From Hoplostethus atlanticus (Eukaryota > Chordata > Actinopteri > Trachichthyiformes > Trachichthyidae), in the NCBI GenBank assembly GCA_034670405.1, contig JAXDDX010000227.1:124001-188000 (forward strand): a stretch of DNA of 64,000 nucleotides. The letters are read 5' to 3'. The notes under the pieces were generated by a model. It was not told the DNA's origin. It worked only from the letters and a program-made list of their open reading frames with translations, and made no database searches. Position numbers and translations under genes: made by a program. Every line of letters begins with the position of its first letter. The stretch's first letter is position 1. Below, piece by piece: positions 1-13,570 of this stretch.

Positions 1-3000
1 TTTGCTTGCTGATTATTTCCACAGTCCTGTGTTTCATGGAAGGATAGTACAAATAATTTTAAAGAGGTAGAGTAGAATTCCACATTAGAGCTACATCGTG
101 TGGAATCCCAGGCCAGAGTAAACAAAGGACACCGCAAATACATAGATGTGTAAAACCTTAAGAGTAGGGTTCACGCACAACCCCTACCAACATGCAGAAA
201 TCAAACAAAATGTTACATTTCTTCGTTATCAATGACATAACTACACCAATGTAAATGTATGATTCAACACTTGTTTCGATCTTGGCAACCATATCCGTCA
301 TGATGTTTGATGTTCTTAATGTGAATCCATTGCTTGCAGTAAATGTGAAAATGAGGGGTCAGTAAATGGTTTGAAAGTTCCTTCAACTCGGGAAACTCAC
401 GCCACAATCCCATTACTGACCAGACAGCACGGCAGTCAATTTATTTTTGGAACCACTAAATGCAGTTGCCTCTCCAGCTAGTTATGCAGCTATAATATAT
501 TTCACCACTTTCATACTTTCTCTACCGGAGTACATTCTCTACCACTGACTTCCTATTTCATTGCACTTAACTGAAGTGAAGTTTTATGCTATATACAAAT
601 GGACGACAACGGCATCTAACCACACTACATTACAGTAGGAGAGTTTTTCAACTTTATCCAAGTAATTGTGCGGAAGATAACGTCTATGTAATTTCATGTT
701 AATTAAAACACACATGTGTCCTTGGATATTACTCAATATTGGAAAATAAAACCCTCCTTTTCTTTGAACTTGTGATGCGGAGGGCTGGAAGTGCATGGGT
801 CCTTGATGTGGCTTTCTCAGACTTGAGAGAAACAGCAGGGTATAATCAATAATCTCACTCACCACCTCCGAGATGAACTTCCACAGAACCTCTCATGAGC
901 TCAGGCAACGGGACTCATTACACTAATAGAACGCTGTTAATTACTGCCACAATCACAACAATATAAATGCTGACATGGAAAAAAAAATAGTTGTGTCTTT
1001 TACTAATGGCCAGATCAGCTCAGGTTTGTTAACACATGTATCACAACCACCAAAAGCAAATTGACTCCTCACTGCCAGCTACATGCCTCCAGTCTCCAGG
1101 CATAGTTAGTATGATGAAAGAGCATTCAGAGCATTTTAAAAGCTTGTGTCAAGTCTCAGTCTGTCGGCATATTTCAAGGTAATATTTTATAGAATACATG
1201 CATAGGAGATCATCTCTCAACCTCGCCGTGGAGCTTATTGTGTGTTCAAGCCTTTTATCCAGGGCTTGTGCATGTTAAATATTTTATTGGGTTCTTTCTG
1301 ATGTGAGGGTGGAGAGGAAACGGAGTCCTAATTAGGGTCTAACCCTCAACTGGTAAAATGTGTCGGATAGACAAAAACACGGATAGGAGATAATTGGAGG
1401 GCCAGGTATGCTTCTGTTGCAGAGGCATTTTTTTATCTCTCTTATTTGTTGCTGGGCTAGGATAATGAGAAAGGTGCCTGTCTGAACATTGCCAATCCCA
1501 CCTTGCTGTGTACATAACAGAGCAGAAAAGAATACATGCTCTATCCAACATGAGGCAAATGGACTTTTTCTTACACACATTACGCAGAAACCCATGTACT
1601 CTGGCAGCGTGTTTGGTCCCCACATTTTAGCCCATTAAAGACTCTGCCTCATCCATTATCAGTATTCTATACCTTTCCCCTAACCGACGCTCACTCCAGC
1701 TCTGCAAAAAACCCATCTGAGGAGTTCCATCGCCACACTGTTGCTTGAATGTCAATGTGGTGGAGAGATTAATCGGCGGTCACCTGCTGTGGGATGCCAA
1801 TGAATGCCTCAGGAAGAGCCTTATCAGCATAACAGGAAGCCATTTTCAGACATATGTCGTCTTCTATGAACACAACCTGCTCTTGTTTTCTCTTTTCAAA
1901 GGAGGTCTCTGGCTCTTTGCTTACTGTGTCTCAAGATTAGAGATAGTGTCAGTGCAAACTATGAGGCACGGTGGTAACCTGGCACTGCAGGCTGCGGCGG
2001 GTGGATCGTTGTGTTTGAAAGGGAAACTACCTATACAGACTACGACACAGCGGGAGACAACAGTTGCCCGCTGGCCATCGGCTCATTAGAGAAAAATAAA
2101 AGGGCTCTTCAGAATCCATTTGAGTAGCTCTCATCTCAAGGGATCACACGGATAGACACACCTGGAAAACAACACAGTACAGATACCTTCATTCCCCTTG
2201 TTCTGACGCTCTGGTGAAACAGAAATCACATTCAGTAATATGTCAGAATAGAAACTATTTTGAATATCTTTATTAAGAATACAATAATATCTTAATAGTA
2301 TTGGGGCATACTGTATGCTGTTGTTATCTATTCACTGCTTCAAAATGCATTTTACTGAGCTGGCATTTGCTCCAGGAAATGCCTGAGGTTGTGCCAGAGG
2401 CACTTCATCCTGTTGCTTATTAGATATCGTTGACAAGGGAAAGAGTTCCTCGGCCCAGAAAGAAGTAAGTTTTCAGATTTCCTAATGAGTGTTGATATGC
2501 AAGCAGCCATTTTTCACGCCATATTCACTCTACGTTATTAAAACACAACAATGAGGTCCTGCTGTCTAAGTTGAGATCCCTGTGGCTAACAACACACTAA
2601 CTGTACTTTGTATAGAATAGACAGGATGTGGGAGAGCTTTCAGTTTTCATTTAATCATGTTTTTCCTGCTTTATTACCACGGGCATTGGCCTGTGGTACT
2701 GAACATTTTCTATTAGCTATATTTATATGGGCAACTTCAGTGTAGTGCTTATGAAAAAACATTCATATCAAGCGATTAAGCCCTTGTCATAGGTTTCTGA
2801 GTATTCAGAAAATAGCAGCCGCTGTTAAATTCAGGTAATTCATTGCTCACTATGTGACACAAACTGACTTTCATGCTGCATCTTGTGACAACTTGTGTTA
2901 TCCTCACACCCTTTTGTTTCAGCCAGTGCTGTTTTGATATCAAGGTATGGAGAAACAAAAATGTGGGTGGACAGATGTTATCACCCTGTTATTGTTCTGT

Positions 3001-4623
3001 ACATACTGTGAATAGAGTTAGTAAGGAACCAGATAGACGCGATATTTGGATGCATGGCAATGAAACAAGTATACAATAGACCAGGCTGACGTAACGTTTA
3101 GTGCATCCAGGAGAAGCAATATTTTTTTTTTTTTTGTTCAAAGAATGTGGAATAAAAAGATTGGACTTGAAAGCCACACGCCAGACAGATTCACATTGTA
3201 CACAAGGCTCCAGGCTTTAATACTCTTCTTCTTTTCTGTCTCTTTCTGCTACCATTAACTCTGAACTTTGATCAAAGCAAATTAGTTTATTTATATTGTG
3301 ATATGATTTATAAGTCGCTGTAATATTTAGGTGAGAGATAACATGTTTAGCTGTTTAGTCTGCATCCAGTATCTCTGTTGTTCTACTCACAAATAAATAT
3401 ATCTTAGATTAAACATCCAAGTTTGCTATTCTGTGTGTTAAACAGCCGAGTTAGGCCTTGATGTACATGTTGGGATTATGTTGTTCTTTTACCAAGCGAG
3501 AAGTTTGTTAACATCAAATGTATCAGTCTCTGTAGTGGTGACATTTAATCATTATTCACATAGGAAAAAGTGATAAAGGAGAATTTCTTTCTTGCTCATG
3601 AAAAGCTGCAGAAGCCCGTCGACAAGTGGTATGACAGTAAAGCTATCAGAAATTCTCTGAATTCTTGTCCAGAGTCCTATATCGTATTCAATGTTTCCAC
3701 AAAGTGTGTTATCTCTCTCTTAAAAAAAAATCCCTGAGCATATATAGAGTCCTTCCTGTTCTGGTGGCTTAATCACAGACTGCACAAAGTGCTCTTTGGA
3801 ATAAAGAATAACTCACTTTCACCTCCACCGCCGCAGTACTCCCCATGTCACACAGCATGGATTATACATGTAGATGTCTTGCATATGAGATACGGTATGT
3901 GATGTTGCAGCGTGGAAAGCGAGAGCACCGGAGACGGATAAAAGTGAGATATCATATCAATGAGATACATATTTAATCCAAAGTAATAATGTATTATTAG
4001 CCCTCTAATGCATTATTTCACTCTTAGTTCACTGTAGCTCATTTCAAACTCACTCTGTCATGTTGCAGGGGAGATACACTATCAGATTTTCCAGTTAAAA
4101 AGAAAAATTCGGGAGTATGCGATTACCTCCTGGAAATGCTGATATCTTTTCATAGGAGTTTGTCAGAGGACGTCCACGTAGCCTACTTTCCATAGATTAT
4201 TTTCAATCTACAGGTATGGGAAATTAGATAGAGGCTGCATCTCACATCCCATCTCACTCTCTAATACACTGTGTTAGTGCGACTGTTGAGTTGTTCCTGG
4301 ATGATGTGATGAGGGCAGACGTTCAGGTGAGCAGGGAGCTGGTGGAGAGAGCACTCACTCTATGAAGGGGAAGGAGGAAGAGAGAGAGAGACGGGGGGAA
4401 AAGGCTGTGGACAGATAAAAAGGAGTAGAGTATGAGAGAGAAAACAAAGTCAATTACAGTGGATGAGGAGGAGAGGGGCGTAAAGGGCAAAAAAGAGAAG
4501 GGGATGTAGAAGAAAAGTAAAAAGAAGAAGAAAGATGTGAATTATTGAGTGGTATAAATGACAAGACGGGCATAAAGAGGATGAGGCTGAAGCATGCCCA
4601 CTAATGGGTAATCCAACATGTAC
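1..4623. other. Non-coding stretch, no gene recognised
   Basis: The sequence is AT-rich and without a recognisable exon chain. Open frames here are short, on both strands, and show no domain motif or conserved splice context. A T-run lies near 3,121-3,136 and a purine-rich (GA) stretch near 4,376-4,450. It could be intergenic or a long intron of a gene outside the window; nothing in the sequence decides which. Confidence 0.6.
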
Positions 4624-4763
4624 TGTGTCAGTGTAGCGGTCATATAACACTTTTCAAAAGGACAGCAAAGCCCCCTTTGAATTAAACGACGCATGTGTCA
4701 GTGTAGCGGTCACATAACAGTTTTCAAAAGGACAGTAAAACCCCCTTTTGAATTAAATGATGT
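4624..4763. repeat. 70-bp tandem duplication, two copies
   Basis: Two head-to-tail copies of about 70 bp start at 4,624 and 4,694. Both begin with TGTGTCAGTGTAGCGGT and share the ATAACA, TTTTCAAAAGGACAG and GAATTAAA blocks. They differ at scattered bases and by a small length change in the C/T run. This is a simple local duplication with no coding content. Confidence 0.85.
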
Positions 4764-5018
4764 TACAACGTAATCTTGTCCTTCGGTGAGAAGAGGATTG
4801 TGTAAACTGTGGAGATTTGGCAGAAGGGACCATACATCATCAATAACAACTGAGGGACGGAGGCTGGCTGGCGCTCTGCCGTGATGGAGGACTGCAGTAA
4901 TTACGCAATCTTCCCATGCAACCCTATGATAAACCTGCTGTAGGGAGCAATAGGTGCATTTTTACTGTAGATTGCAAGTATTTATTTGTTTGTAAACCAG
5001 GGAGGCATGAGGTATAGA

Positions 5019-5020
<2 letters not shown>

Positions 5021-5050
<30 letters not shown>
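5021..5050. repeat. (GT)15 microsatellite
   Basis: A perfect dinucleotide GT tract. It is typical of teleost intergenic DNA. Confidence 0.95.
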
Positions 5051-5053
<3 letters not shown>

Positions 5054-6455
5054 AGGAAAAAATGGATAAACAGCTGGGCGGCCATGTTCTGAGGTTTGTT
5101 TCCATATAACCTTGGTGAATTGCCTTAAAAAAATGATTTCTCCAAAATTCACTCTGCAGAGAGACATTGGCAGAAAAAAAAAGATTGTTTTATTATTGTG
5201 CGAGTGTATACGAGGGGAGCACGGGGGGGATAGTAAGAAATGAAAAACGCAGAACCACCCGGGTAATATTTCAAACATCCCGTTCCTTTAGCTGTCTTAA
5301 AGGCACATTGCCACACACGAAGCTTCCCAGATGTCTTTCATTCCCTTTTTTTTTTTTTCCCAGGGAGCCTTTTTTTCCCTCTCTGTGACTCAGACCAAGA
5401 GCTGCGTCTTTATCTGCCCCTCCTGTGCGCCACATCGCTGTACCGAACACCACATTTGATCAGTGGCTCCACAGGAGGCTCCTTTTCCCTCTCCCACAGC
5501 TCCATCCCAGGCCCCGCTGGCTCAGCACCAAGCCCACATCAAGAAGACCTAATCATAACTGTCATTGTCTTCGCTCAGTCACTCTGGGTCTGACTTCCAA
5601 GGACTTGCTCCCTTCTCAATCACTACCTTTTAAGCCCTAACTGCCATAATCAGCGGGTACTGGCTTCTACTTCTTCTCCCTTTTCTCTCTCCACAGTAGA
5701 ATTTATTTATTTTATTTTTTTTTTGCCATGTCCAGCCACTGTTCCTGGTGCGGTAAAGCAGGGGAGTAATAAGTGAGACTACTGCTTCCGTGCTGAGCTA
5801 ATGGCAAGGACACGTCGTCCTGATGGTCTTTGTACTCACTGAAGAACAACTGCACAAGTGAACAGGGAACAAGAGGTACCAGTGTCTAAATAACAGAAAA
5901 TGTAACAATGGCAAAGTTATTTCATGCTTTTGAGCAAAAGACACAAGAAAATGCCCACACCTGTAAGATGGCAAAGACAGACTAAAAGATAAATTATCAT
6001 CTTTTGGGATTTTATGATAACATTTCATGATAAATTCAGTACATTTCCAATAACAATTAGCAAATTAGAAATGTGTTTGATTTCTATGTTGTACGAGAGA
6101 GAGAGAGCAATTCAAGAGACACAACACAAACATGCTGTCACCAGGCCAGGCCAGCCCTGCTAGCATCGAGGTAAACCACTAGAAAATGTTGTCAATGGAG
6201 TCAATTAAAATGAGCCTGTGTTTCATACCACCATTTTTCTATTGGATCTTTGTACCATTAAGTCATTAAACCCACCAGAGGATAAATCTCTGTGTCCCCT
6301 TTTAATATTCTGCCTACACTAACCAGTTCATAGTCTACACCGTATCTGCTATCTGTCAAGGCTGTGTTCCTCTAATATCAAGGAAAATCATAACCATTGT
6401 GTGTTCTAACCCGGAGGGATCGTGAAATCTCCTATAACTATTCTTATCATGTGCA

Positions 6456-6492
6456 TACACACACACACACACGCACACACACACACACACAC
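6456..6492. repeat. (CA)n microsatellite, interrupted
   Basis: A CA dinucleotide tract interrupted once by CG. Confidence 0.95.
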
Positions 6493-9236
6493 TCTTATCA
6501 TTGATCCCCTGGCTATGGGGTAGTGTATTAAAAGCAGCGCAAGGCCATGTTGGGGGCACCTCAGCCTTGGCTGCCTCCTCCAGTGCCCATGTCATATCTG
6601 GTGCTGCCTGGGACAACAATCCAATCAGACAGATGGAGGGCTGTCTGAGGAGCGGAGAGAGGCAGCTCCCCTTGCCAGTAAATACTGGCAGCTCTTGGAT
6701 CTAATTACATTCACAGTATGGTAAACGGAACAGTGCCACAGGCCCCAGAATACACCTCTGCTCTGAACAGCAAAAGCCAAGGCATCTAGGAGTGACTTCT
6801 TTTTAGAGCCCTGTGGAGAAGCCTAATTGAGAGTTATACATGAATAGAAAACAATGCTTCTCTCCAACACCGCGCACCGTATGCTGATTGATTTTTAGGG
6901 ATCGGGACACCTGCGCAAAATAAATGATCCAACAACGCACAGCTATGTCGCAGTTCTCTTTGCGTAGTCTTAAATAGACTGCCATCTGTAACGTACGACG
7001 GTTCAGTGAATGGCTCTGTAAGAATTTCGCTACCATGTCTTCGTACTAAGCCCAAAGTAGTGTTTACCATGGGTTATTTTCACCATGCCCCTTGACTCTG
7101 TGCTCCAGTAGCAGTACATGCTCATCATGTGCTGTTAGAATACACTCTGCCCTTACCCCCGTGTTTTCCTGACTCCACTCGGCAGGCTCAGGCCCAGACA
7201 AATTACTGTGTCTCCAGGCTGCTCTCTCCTCCGCGTCAAACATTCCTCTTATTTTTACCCCCTTCTCTGAAGAGGTGTCTGTACGTCTACTAATACCAGG
7301 GCAGCGGCGGCTCTCCACCTGCAGGGTCATTGGACAGGTTCCCATGAAGGTCACAGCTGTCAGATCTCTACATGAGAGGACTGGGCCCAGGCTTACACGG
7401 CTGCCAAAATAACCACTTTATCACCACTGGGGAAGATGTGAAGGTGGCACTTGGGCACCTCCAAAATGGATCCTTCTGCAGGATGTTAGAAAGCTTGAAT
7501 TGCTGGAAAAAGTAAGCATTAGCGCCCACTGCCTCTGTGTAGGGTGGACTGACATGGCTGCACCTTGCTCTTCATTAGGGTGGCCTCCTTGTGTGTTTTT
7601 TGGCAGAGGAGAGTTAGAGCTGTATCTGATTAGGAGGGGAAAAGCAGAGCAGAGCCCTTGAAAGCCTAATTGATTAATCTGTCTTTTTTTCTATCCCCCT
7701 GCTCCCCTCTATCCCCCACCTCTTCTTAAATAAAGTGAGATGAATACAAATACAGCCCATGCAGGACCACACACCTGTCACCTCAGAGCTGCCAATTTGA
7801 GCCTTACGCTCTGCCGCTAACAAGCCTGATTGTTGGCAAAGCTTTAACACTGGCTTTCTAAACTTTTGCCTCTCTGTCAGAAAGTTAAAGCTGCATGAGG
7901 TATTTAGTGGGGAAAGACATCAGTGAAATAAGTTAGGAAGTGGAGGAGAGTGGAAAATGTTCTTGGCATTAAAATTAGAAATGAAAGACATTTTAATGGA
8001 ATAACTGCAGCGGGCAGGCAGGCAGGCAATCCAGGGCTGGTTCACTTCAGTTTATGTTGTTGTTGTTGTCATTGTGAGGGAGGGTATTGATTTTGGGCAC
8101 ACGGGAATGTAGCATCATCAGGAGAGCAGCATCTACAGCTATCTAAATCAGCTATGCTTACATGACTGTGCAGAAGTGAAAGAGCCAGCAGCTTATCGGT
8201 ACAAACAGACGGCATCGTTTTAATGAAGAATTAAAGTTAGTAAAAACGTTGGCATGAACCTTCGTTACTTCTGCTGATGTCGATGCACTCTTGACAACAC
8301 GTTGTCTTTGTGCAGTAGGTACCGTACAGTACCTACACCGTGGCCTGGGAGAATACTTTAATGCTGATTGGCTGGAAGGGGTCCATTATTTTTTGTTCAA
8401 TATTCATTATAACCACCTATGGTGCAACGCTTTGATCACCGTTCCAAATGAATATGCTAACTAGACTTGGCTTGATTAAACGGGGTTTCAAGTTGCCTTC
8501 AGAGTGTCCAAGTTACAGCAATCAAGGCACATAAAAGAATTGTTACAATGTAACCACGATCCTCTTCTCACTCTTACATCAGAGTCTGACATTGGCTGGC
8601 GTGTCAGTGTCTGAGTTGGGTGCCTCGGTGTCATCCATCCAGATTGTGCCGATACCTCGTGGGCTTTTCTCCTCAGCATGATAGTGAGTGATTACATGAT
8701 AGTGATATTAAATATTACTGGATACTGTAAGTTTTGCCATGCAGCGCACCTCCGCTTTTGACCTCAGCCAAGTCAGTAATACTGTTACAGTTTACAGGCT
8801 TCCTCTCTGAAGTTGGCACATTTTTTGCAGATATTCACAGGAGAGTTGGGCTGCTTTGCATCGACATTGTGCTAATCCTAATATTCAGTGTTTGCTTTCT
8901 GCTAACAGGGCAGGTCATACAATCACGTGTATTGCATAGTGATTACTGTATTTTCCCACATATCTGTCAATGTTTTTTTTAATATGAAGGTCCAATAAGC
9001 CTCAAGCAAGCCCACTGACCACATATTATCAATTATTAACATGTACAATTTCTTCTCCCTGTTGTTTGCATTTTCCAACAAAGCATTTCCTTTCTGCCTA
9101 TCTGGCTGAGTTTCTGTGTCCTCTCCTTGGCCTTTGGCTTCTTTCTGCACTCTGAATGCCAATATTTCAGCTTTGGTTTTGAGGTGTAGAAAGAATCCCA
9201 CCGAGTGGGAAGGTGACCATCGGTTTTGTGTTTGAG

Positions 9237-9238
<2 letters not shown>

Positions 9239-9297
<59 letters not shown>
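9239..9297. repeat. (GT)n microsatellite, about 29 units
   Basis: A long perfect GT tract, one of the longest uninterrupted dinucleotide runs in the window. It probably varies in length between individuals. Confidence 0.95.
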
Positions 9298-9298
<1 letters not shown>

Positions 9299-10611
9299 CA
9301 GTTTCTGAAATAACCGGAGACACACAGAGATAGAAAATAGTGATAAAAACAAATCTGCTCGGCGTTTAAAGTAGATGAACTTCAGTGGTTCTGCAGTGCT
9401 GTTTTCAGAAGATATCACCTCTCCCATCATGCATATTTGATATAGCATCACTCTGAGGCAAAACACCTCCAATGAACAGTTTGACAAAATAAAACTCTGG
9501 AGGAAATGCATCCATGAATGTGATATATTGGCGTGCTGTGTAGCTTGTAATAGCCTTCCTCCTTGGGAGTCCTGTTCTAACTGTAGAGGGAGGCTTTTCC
9601 GCCATTCTCCCATTCAGTAGGAGGGAGCAGTTATGAAAGAACACAGCCAAAATGTAAAAACATTGATCTTCTTCCTCCTTGCTTCCCATCCTGTTGCAGA
9701 ATTCCCCAAAGGCCGCATGTCAAACCTGGTTGAAGGATAATCAATAACAGGTAAGGACCATGTATTACGATGCACAGGCTTTTGAATTTAAAAGATGAAT
9801 TTACTGCCACATTATGTGACAAGAACAAAGGAAACCAATTCTGACCAGCAGTTTCATTTTGTAAAGGAGAAAAAAAGTAAAGAAAGAAAATAAAATATTA
9901 AAAGTAAAAGTCTGAATGCAGATTGCCAATAATTGACGGTGACTGGTTTTATATTTCCAAAGATGAAAACTGACCACCATATAATAACGTTTTACACTAC
10001 TTGGACATGCAATACACCCTCAAGCTGATTCAATAACTTGTCACAAACACTTACTTTGGACGCTGCACTCATATGCATATTAAAAGGAATCTGTAAGTAA
10101 GCCTTCGACTTACTGAAATAGCATCTGTCATACATGACATTGGGAAATGTACTAAACCGCCTGCAGCCTATACACATTTATATTATACACTTGGTATGCA
10201 CTGCATAGTATCTCCATGTAATAAATCTCTTACAGTGTCATTAAAACTGTGGGCACCAATGGTATAATAATGTTGTTCCAATGTCACTGTGTGATCACAA
10301 CTCACTGTAAGGTTGCCTCTTAAAAGTTGTCTCTCATTTCATTTGTAATATATATACAAAGTCCCCTGCAGTGCGTTTATCTGTGATGGAGCAGCTGATA
10401 GGGGCACTCTTTTATTACTCTTTACAGATGCTCCCCTTGCCTCTCTTTAGCCAGTCAGCAAACACAGGGCTAGGAGCTAATCTCATCATCATTACATTAT
10501 GTATTTGTGCTGGCTGAGATTACAGCCGTATCCCCTATAGCTTCTAGAGGATATCTCCGACTAAAGTAAACACACCTCACACACGCAAATGCATGCATTC
10601 AGGGTGGCAAG

Positions 10612-10690
10612 AGGACACACACACGCACATACCCACATACACATACATGTATGCTTGCATGTGCACACACACACACACGCACACACAACA
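10612..10690. repeat. CA-rich imperfect microsatellite
   Basis: An imperfect CA-rich stretch with CATA and CACG interruptions. Confidence 0.8.
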
Positions 10691-11068
10691 CACAATGCCA
10701 ACGGAAGCGACAGGGACTGTGATATTGTGTTGGGGAATGTTGAGTTCAGACAGAGTTGATACACTCTAATACTCAGACTGTGAGAATGCAGGCACAAATA
10801 CTGTGAATGCATGCAAAGGCACTCACATACAGAAATAGCACTTTTCTCAGATCAGCGAGACACAACTGCCATACACTCAAGGTATTGCAAAAAAAACAGA
10901 TAACTAAAACACTACATTGATTGTTATGATAGCTGATTCTTCCTCATCTAAAACTAATATTGTGTGTATTGGACTTTGCATTTATTGCATTGTCATTTGA
11001 CAGGATGGTTACCAATTTTGTTTACCGTTTTTGATTTGATTTCTTAGCTGTTTCTGCATAGATAGATA

Positions 11069-11407
11069 CACTATATGGCCAAAAGTCAGTGGACACCTGA
11101 CCATCACACCTATATGAGCTTGCTGGACATCCCATTCTAAAACAATGGGCATTAATATGGAGTCGGACGCCCCTTTGCTGCGTTCTGATTCCTCCCAAAG
11201 GTGTTCAGTGGGGTTGAGGTCAGGGCTCTGTGCAGGCCAATCGAGTTCCTCCACACCAAACTCGTCTAACCATGTCTTTATGGACCTCGCTTTGTGCACA
11301 GGGGCACAGTCATGCTGGAACAGCAAAGGGCCTTCCCCAAACTGTTGCCACAAAGTTGGAAGCGCCCAATTGGCTAAAATGTCTTTGTATCCTGTAGCAT
11401 TAAGATT
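11069..11407 (-). mobile_element. Tc1/mariner-like transposon relic, 3' half of transposase
   Basis: The plus-strand left end reads CACTATATGGCCAAAAGT, which looks like a terminal repeat of a fish DNA transposon. The minus strand then encodes an open transposase C-terminal segment: an ILANWALPTLWQQFGEGP block, a DD(E/D)-like LFQHDCAPVHKA block and the family hallmark SPDLNPTEHLWEE. In Tc1/mariner transposases these contain the second and third catalytic acidic residues. The N-terminal DNA-binding part and the other terminus are missing, and homology stops near 11,405 where a retroposon-tail-like sequence begins. It is a truncated, non-autonomous copy. Confidence 0.8.
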
Positions 11408-11442
11408 ACTAGATACTTTATTGATCCCTGGGGGGAAACTTG
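11408..11442. mobile_element. Short retroposon-tail-like sequence
   Basis: TACTTTATTGATCCCTGGGG followed by GGAAACT resembles the 3' tail shared by several fish LINE and SINE families. It abuts the end of the Tc1-like relic, so insertion of a retroposon fragment there may have truncated it. Family assignment is from memory of the tail motif only. Confidence 0.4.
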
Positions 11443-12564
11443 TTACTATGTAGTGTAAAGACTCATGCTTTCTCTGCAGCAATTCATATATGCACCATAT
11501 TGTTACTATTTAGGTTTCTGCAATCTAGAGGACAACAAGTGTGTTGTGCATCTTGTCTTCATATGTCTGTGAATACGTGGCTCACAGTAACCCTGTTTTG
11601 ATAGTGAAGCGTGGACTTTCTCTGGCTCCAGGTACTAATGTGATAATGCCTGAGTTTCTGTCATTCATTCACCTTGGACTGTGGGGCATGCTTTTTACAA
11701 GACTGTATTATCCCCACCATAATGCTCTTTCACAAAGGACTCACACTGCCATGCTATAGCATTGTAGGGAGAAAATTGCAGGCTGCACTCCACTCCTATG
11801 TAATAACTTTATTCAGCTGTCCATGGAGCACCCTGCCTGGTTTTCAAACAATGGCTACAGCAGCCTTATTCAATTGAGCCAATTGAACAGCACAGAGAAC
11901 ACAATGTACTGCAGCAACGGTGGTGCAAAAATGATAGGAACAATCTAAAAGTATAGCAATGATAGTGCTCTGTCGATGTCACATCTTTTATCAAATCATG
12001 ATATGCACTCATGAACCCGAAGTGTAGTTTTACCAAATGCACTTTCTATTATTATTTAAGTGGTGTTGCCGAATTTTTTACCCTAGGTTGCTTGAATTCC
12101 TGCCATGTGTGCTGCCGATGCATTATCCCTGAATCTAAAATGCATTGTCAGAGTTCAAAATTCAACTTCTCGTTAGCCGATAAATAGTAAGCCCAAAGTG
12201 TAGTCAAACCTGAACTACCCCTTTGAGATGTTAGTGCTTTCTGCCTTAATCCCTCACTGAGCAAATAATTGCTGATAGGGGATTTGGTGCTGAATACTGT
12301 CCAACCTTTTGGAAAGGGTTTAGCAGTAAGAAGCCTGCAAGTAATTCCAGGTGTAGGTGACATAGAAACTCTCTCTATATACATTCAGAAGTTGATTGTT
12401 AACTGTCCACAATTAAATGGATAAAGTGGATACCATGTTACATAAGAGGAATGAAAGTGAGCCGTAGTGACACTAACCTGCAGCCTCTTAAAGCAGGTCA
12501 TCTTAAAACGTGCAGTGATGAGAAGGTCAATATATCCCTTACATGAGGCAAAGTGGGTTGTCTG

Positions 12565-12618
12565 GAAGAAGAAGAAGAAGAAGATGAAGAAGAAGAAGAA
12601 GAAGAAGAAGAAGAAGAA
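12565..12618. repeat. (GAA)n trinucleotide repeat
   Basis: A run of AAG/GAA triplets with a single GAT interruption. In translation it gives poly-Lys (plus) or poly-Phe (minus) frames that should not be read as protein. Confidence 0.95.
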
Positions 12619-13093
12619 CCACCAATACAGGACTGACAGTAAGAGTTCCATGAAAGGTCTTATCCAGGCAAGCAGACATTGGCCTCCATCAAAGGTAAAG
12701 TTCTGTTCATAAGAAAAATGTGGCTTTAAATTTCCAGAACATAAGTATTGAATAGCTTCATTCAAATGAACTTAAACATCAAAGTGTTTGCCAGAGAAAA
12801 TTGTGTTTTTTCAGTTCATTCAGTCAATTGTAAAAGATGATGATTGTTTTCTCGATAGCCTTGTAGTTCGCAGCTTCTTTTAATTGCAGAGCTCTTTTAT
12901 AAGTATAAATCTAAGTATAAAAGGCTCTTTGTGTTTATTGAAGAAATGATGGATGACTCGAAGATGTGAGTGTTTCAGGTGAGGCAGTACCGGATAACAA
13001 AGGTTCACAGTGTATTCAGAGCCCTATCACCCCTTCATCACTGGCCTTAGGACACAAAGCAGGGAGTATTACTTATTATAAAACCCCAATCAG

Positions 13094-13094
<1 letters not shown>

Positions 13095-13128
<34 letters not shown>

Positions 13129-13162
13129 TGCAGAGGGAGAGAGAGAGAGAGAGAGAGAGAGA
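13095..13162. repeat. Compound (CA)n and (GA)n microsatellite
   Basis: A CA tract at about 13,095-13,126 is followed after a short spacer by a GA tract at about 13,135-13,162. Confidence 0.95.
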
Positions 13163-13378
13163 ATGTGTGGCATGTGAGAATGTGTGCCTAAGCCCCTGAG
13201 ACTAGCTCTGTCAGCGAGATGTAGGCTGTAGTGCAGTGCACGGTGGACTGCCATCTCTGTCCCAGCCATCTTCCAGTCTCCCTACCCATCACTGAGCCCC
13301 TGAGCCTATAGATCAGGCTATAGATCTCCTGTGTCTAGAGGAGGTTTTGATAAACCTTACTCTAGGAAGCATGACCTT

Positions 13379-13409
<31 letters not shown>
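13379..13409. repeat. (GT)n microsatellite
   Basis: A perfect GT tract. Confidence 0.95.
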
Positions 13410-13412
<3 letters not shown>

Positions 13413-13570
13413 TGCGATCATGTGTACATCTGCACATGTTTGACTAAGCAACTATGTGTGTATTTGTGCATCTGTGTTCCTGTGGAGATAAGTGGTGAAC
13501 GTCACTTTGAAAAGCGACAGAGAAGCATGACCAGGTGGTGTGCGGGGTCAGGTTGTAGGTCAGCCTCCTA

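Larger units (their letters stand above)
4764..11068. other. Non-coding stretch with microsatellites only
   Basis: No gene is supported. The longest open frame (about 150 codons on the minus strand near 9,167-9,613) is partly the translation of a (CA)n microsatellite and lacks recognisable protein character. A short GCAGGCAGGCAGGC run lies near 8,013. The rest is unremarkable unique-looking AT-rich DNA. Confidence 0.55.
11443..13570. other. Non-coding stretch with simple repeats
   Basis: No gene is supported. Open frames spanning the (GAA)n tract near 12.5-12.8 kb are low-complexity artefacts. The stretch contains the (GAA)n, (CA)n, (GA)n and (GT)n tracts listed separately. Confidence 0.55.

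Noticed and set aside
9167-9613. A minus-strand frame of 148 codons
   Set aside because: One third is (CA)n translation (His-Thr repeats) and the rest has no recognisable features or splice context.
12385-12765. Poly-Lys and poly-Phe open frames across the (GAA)n tract
   Set aside because: Pure microsatellite translation with no further protein character.
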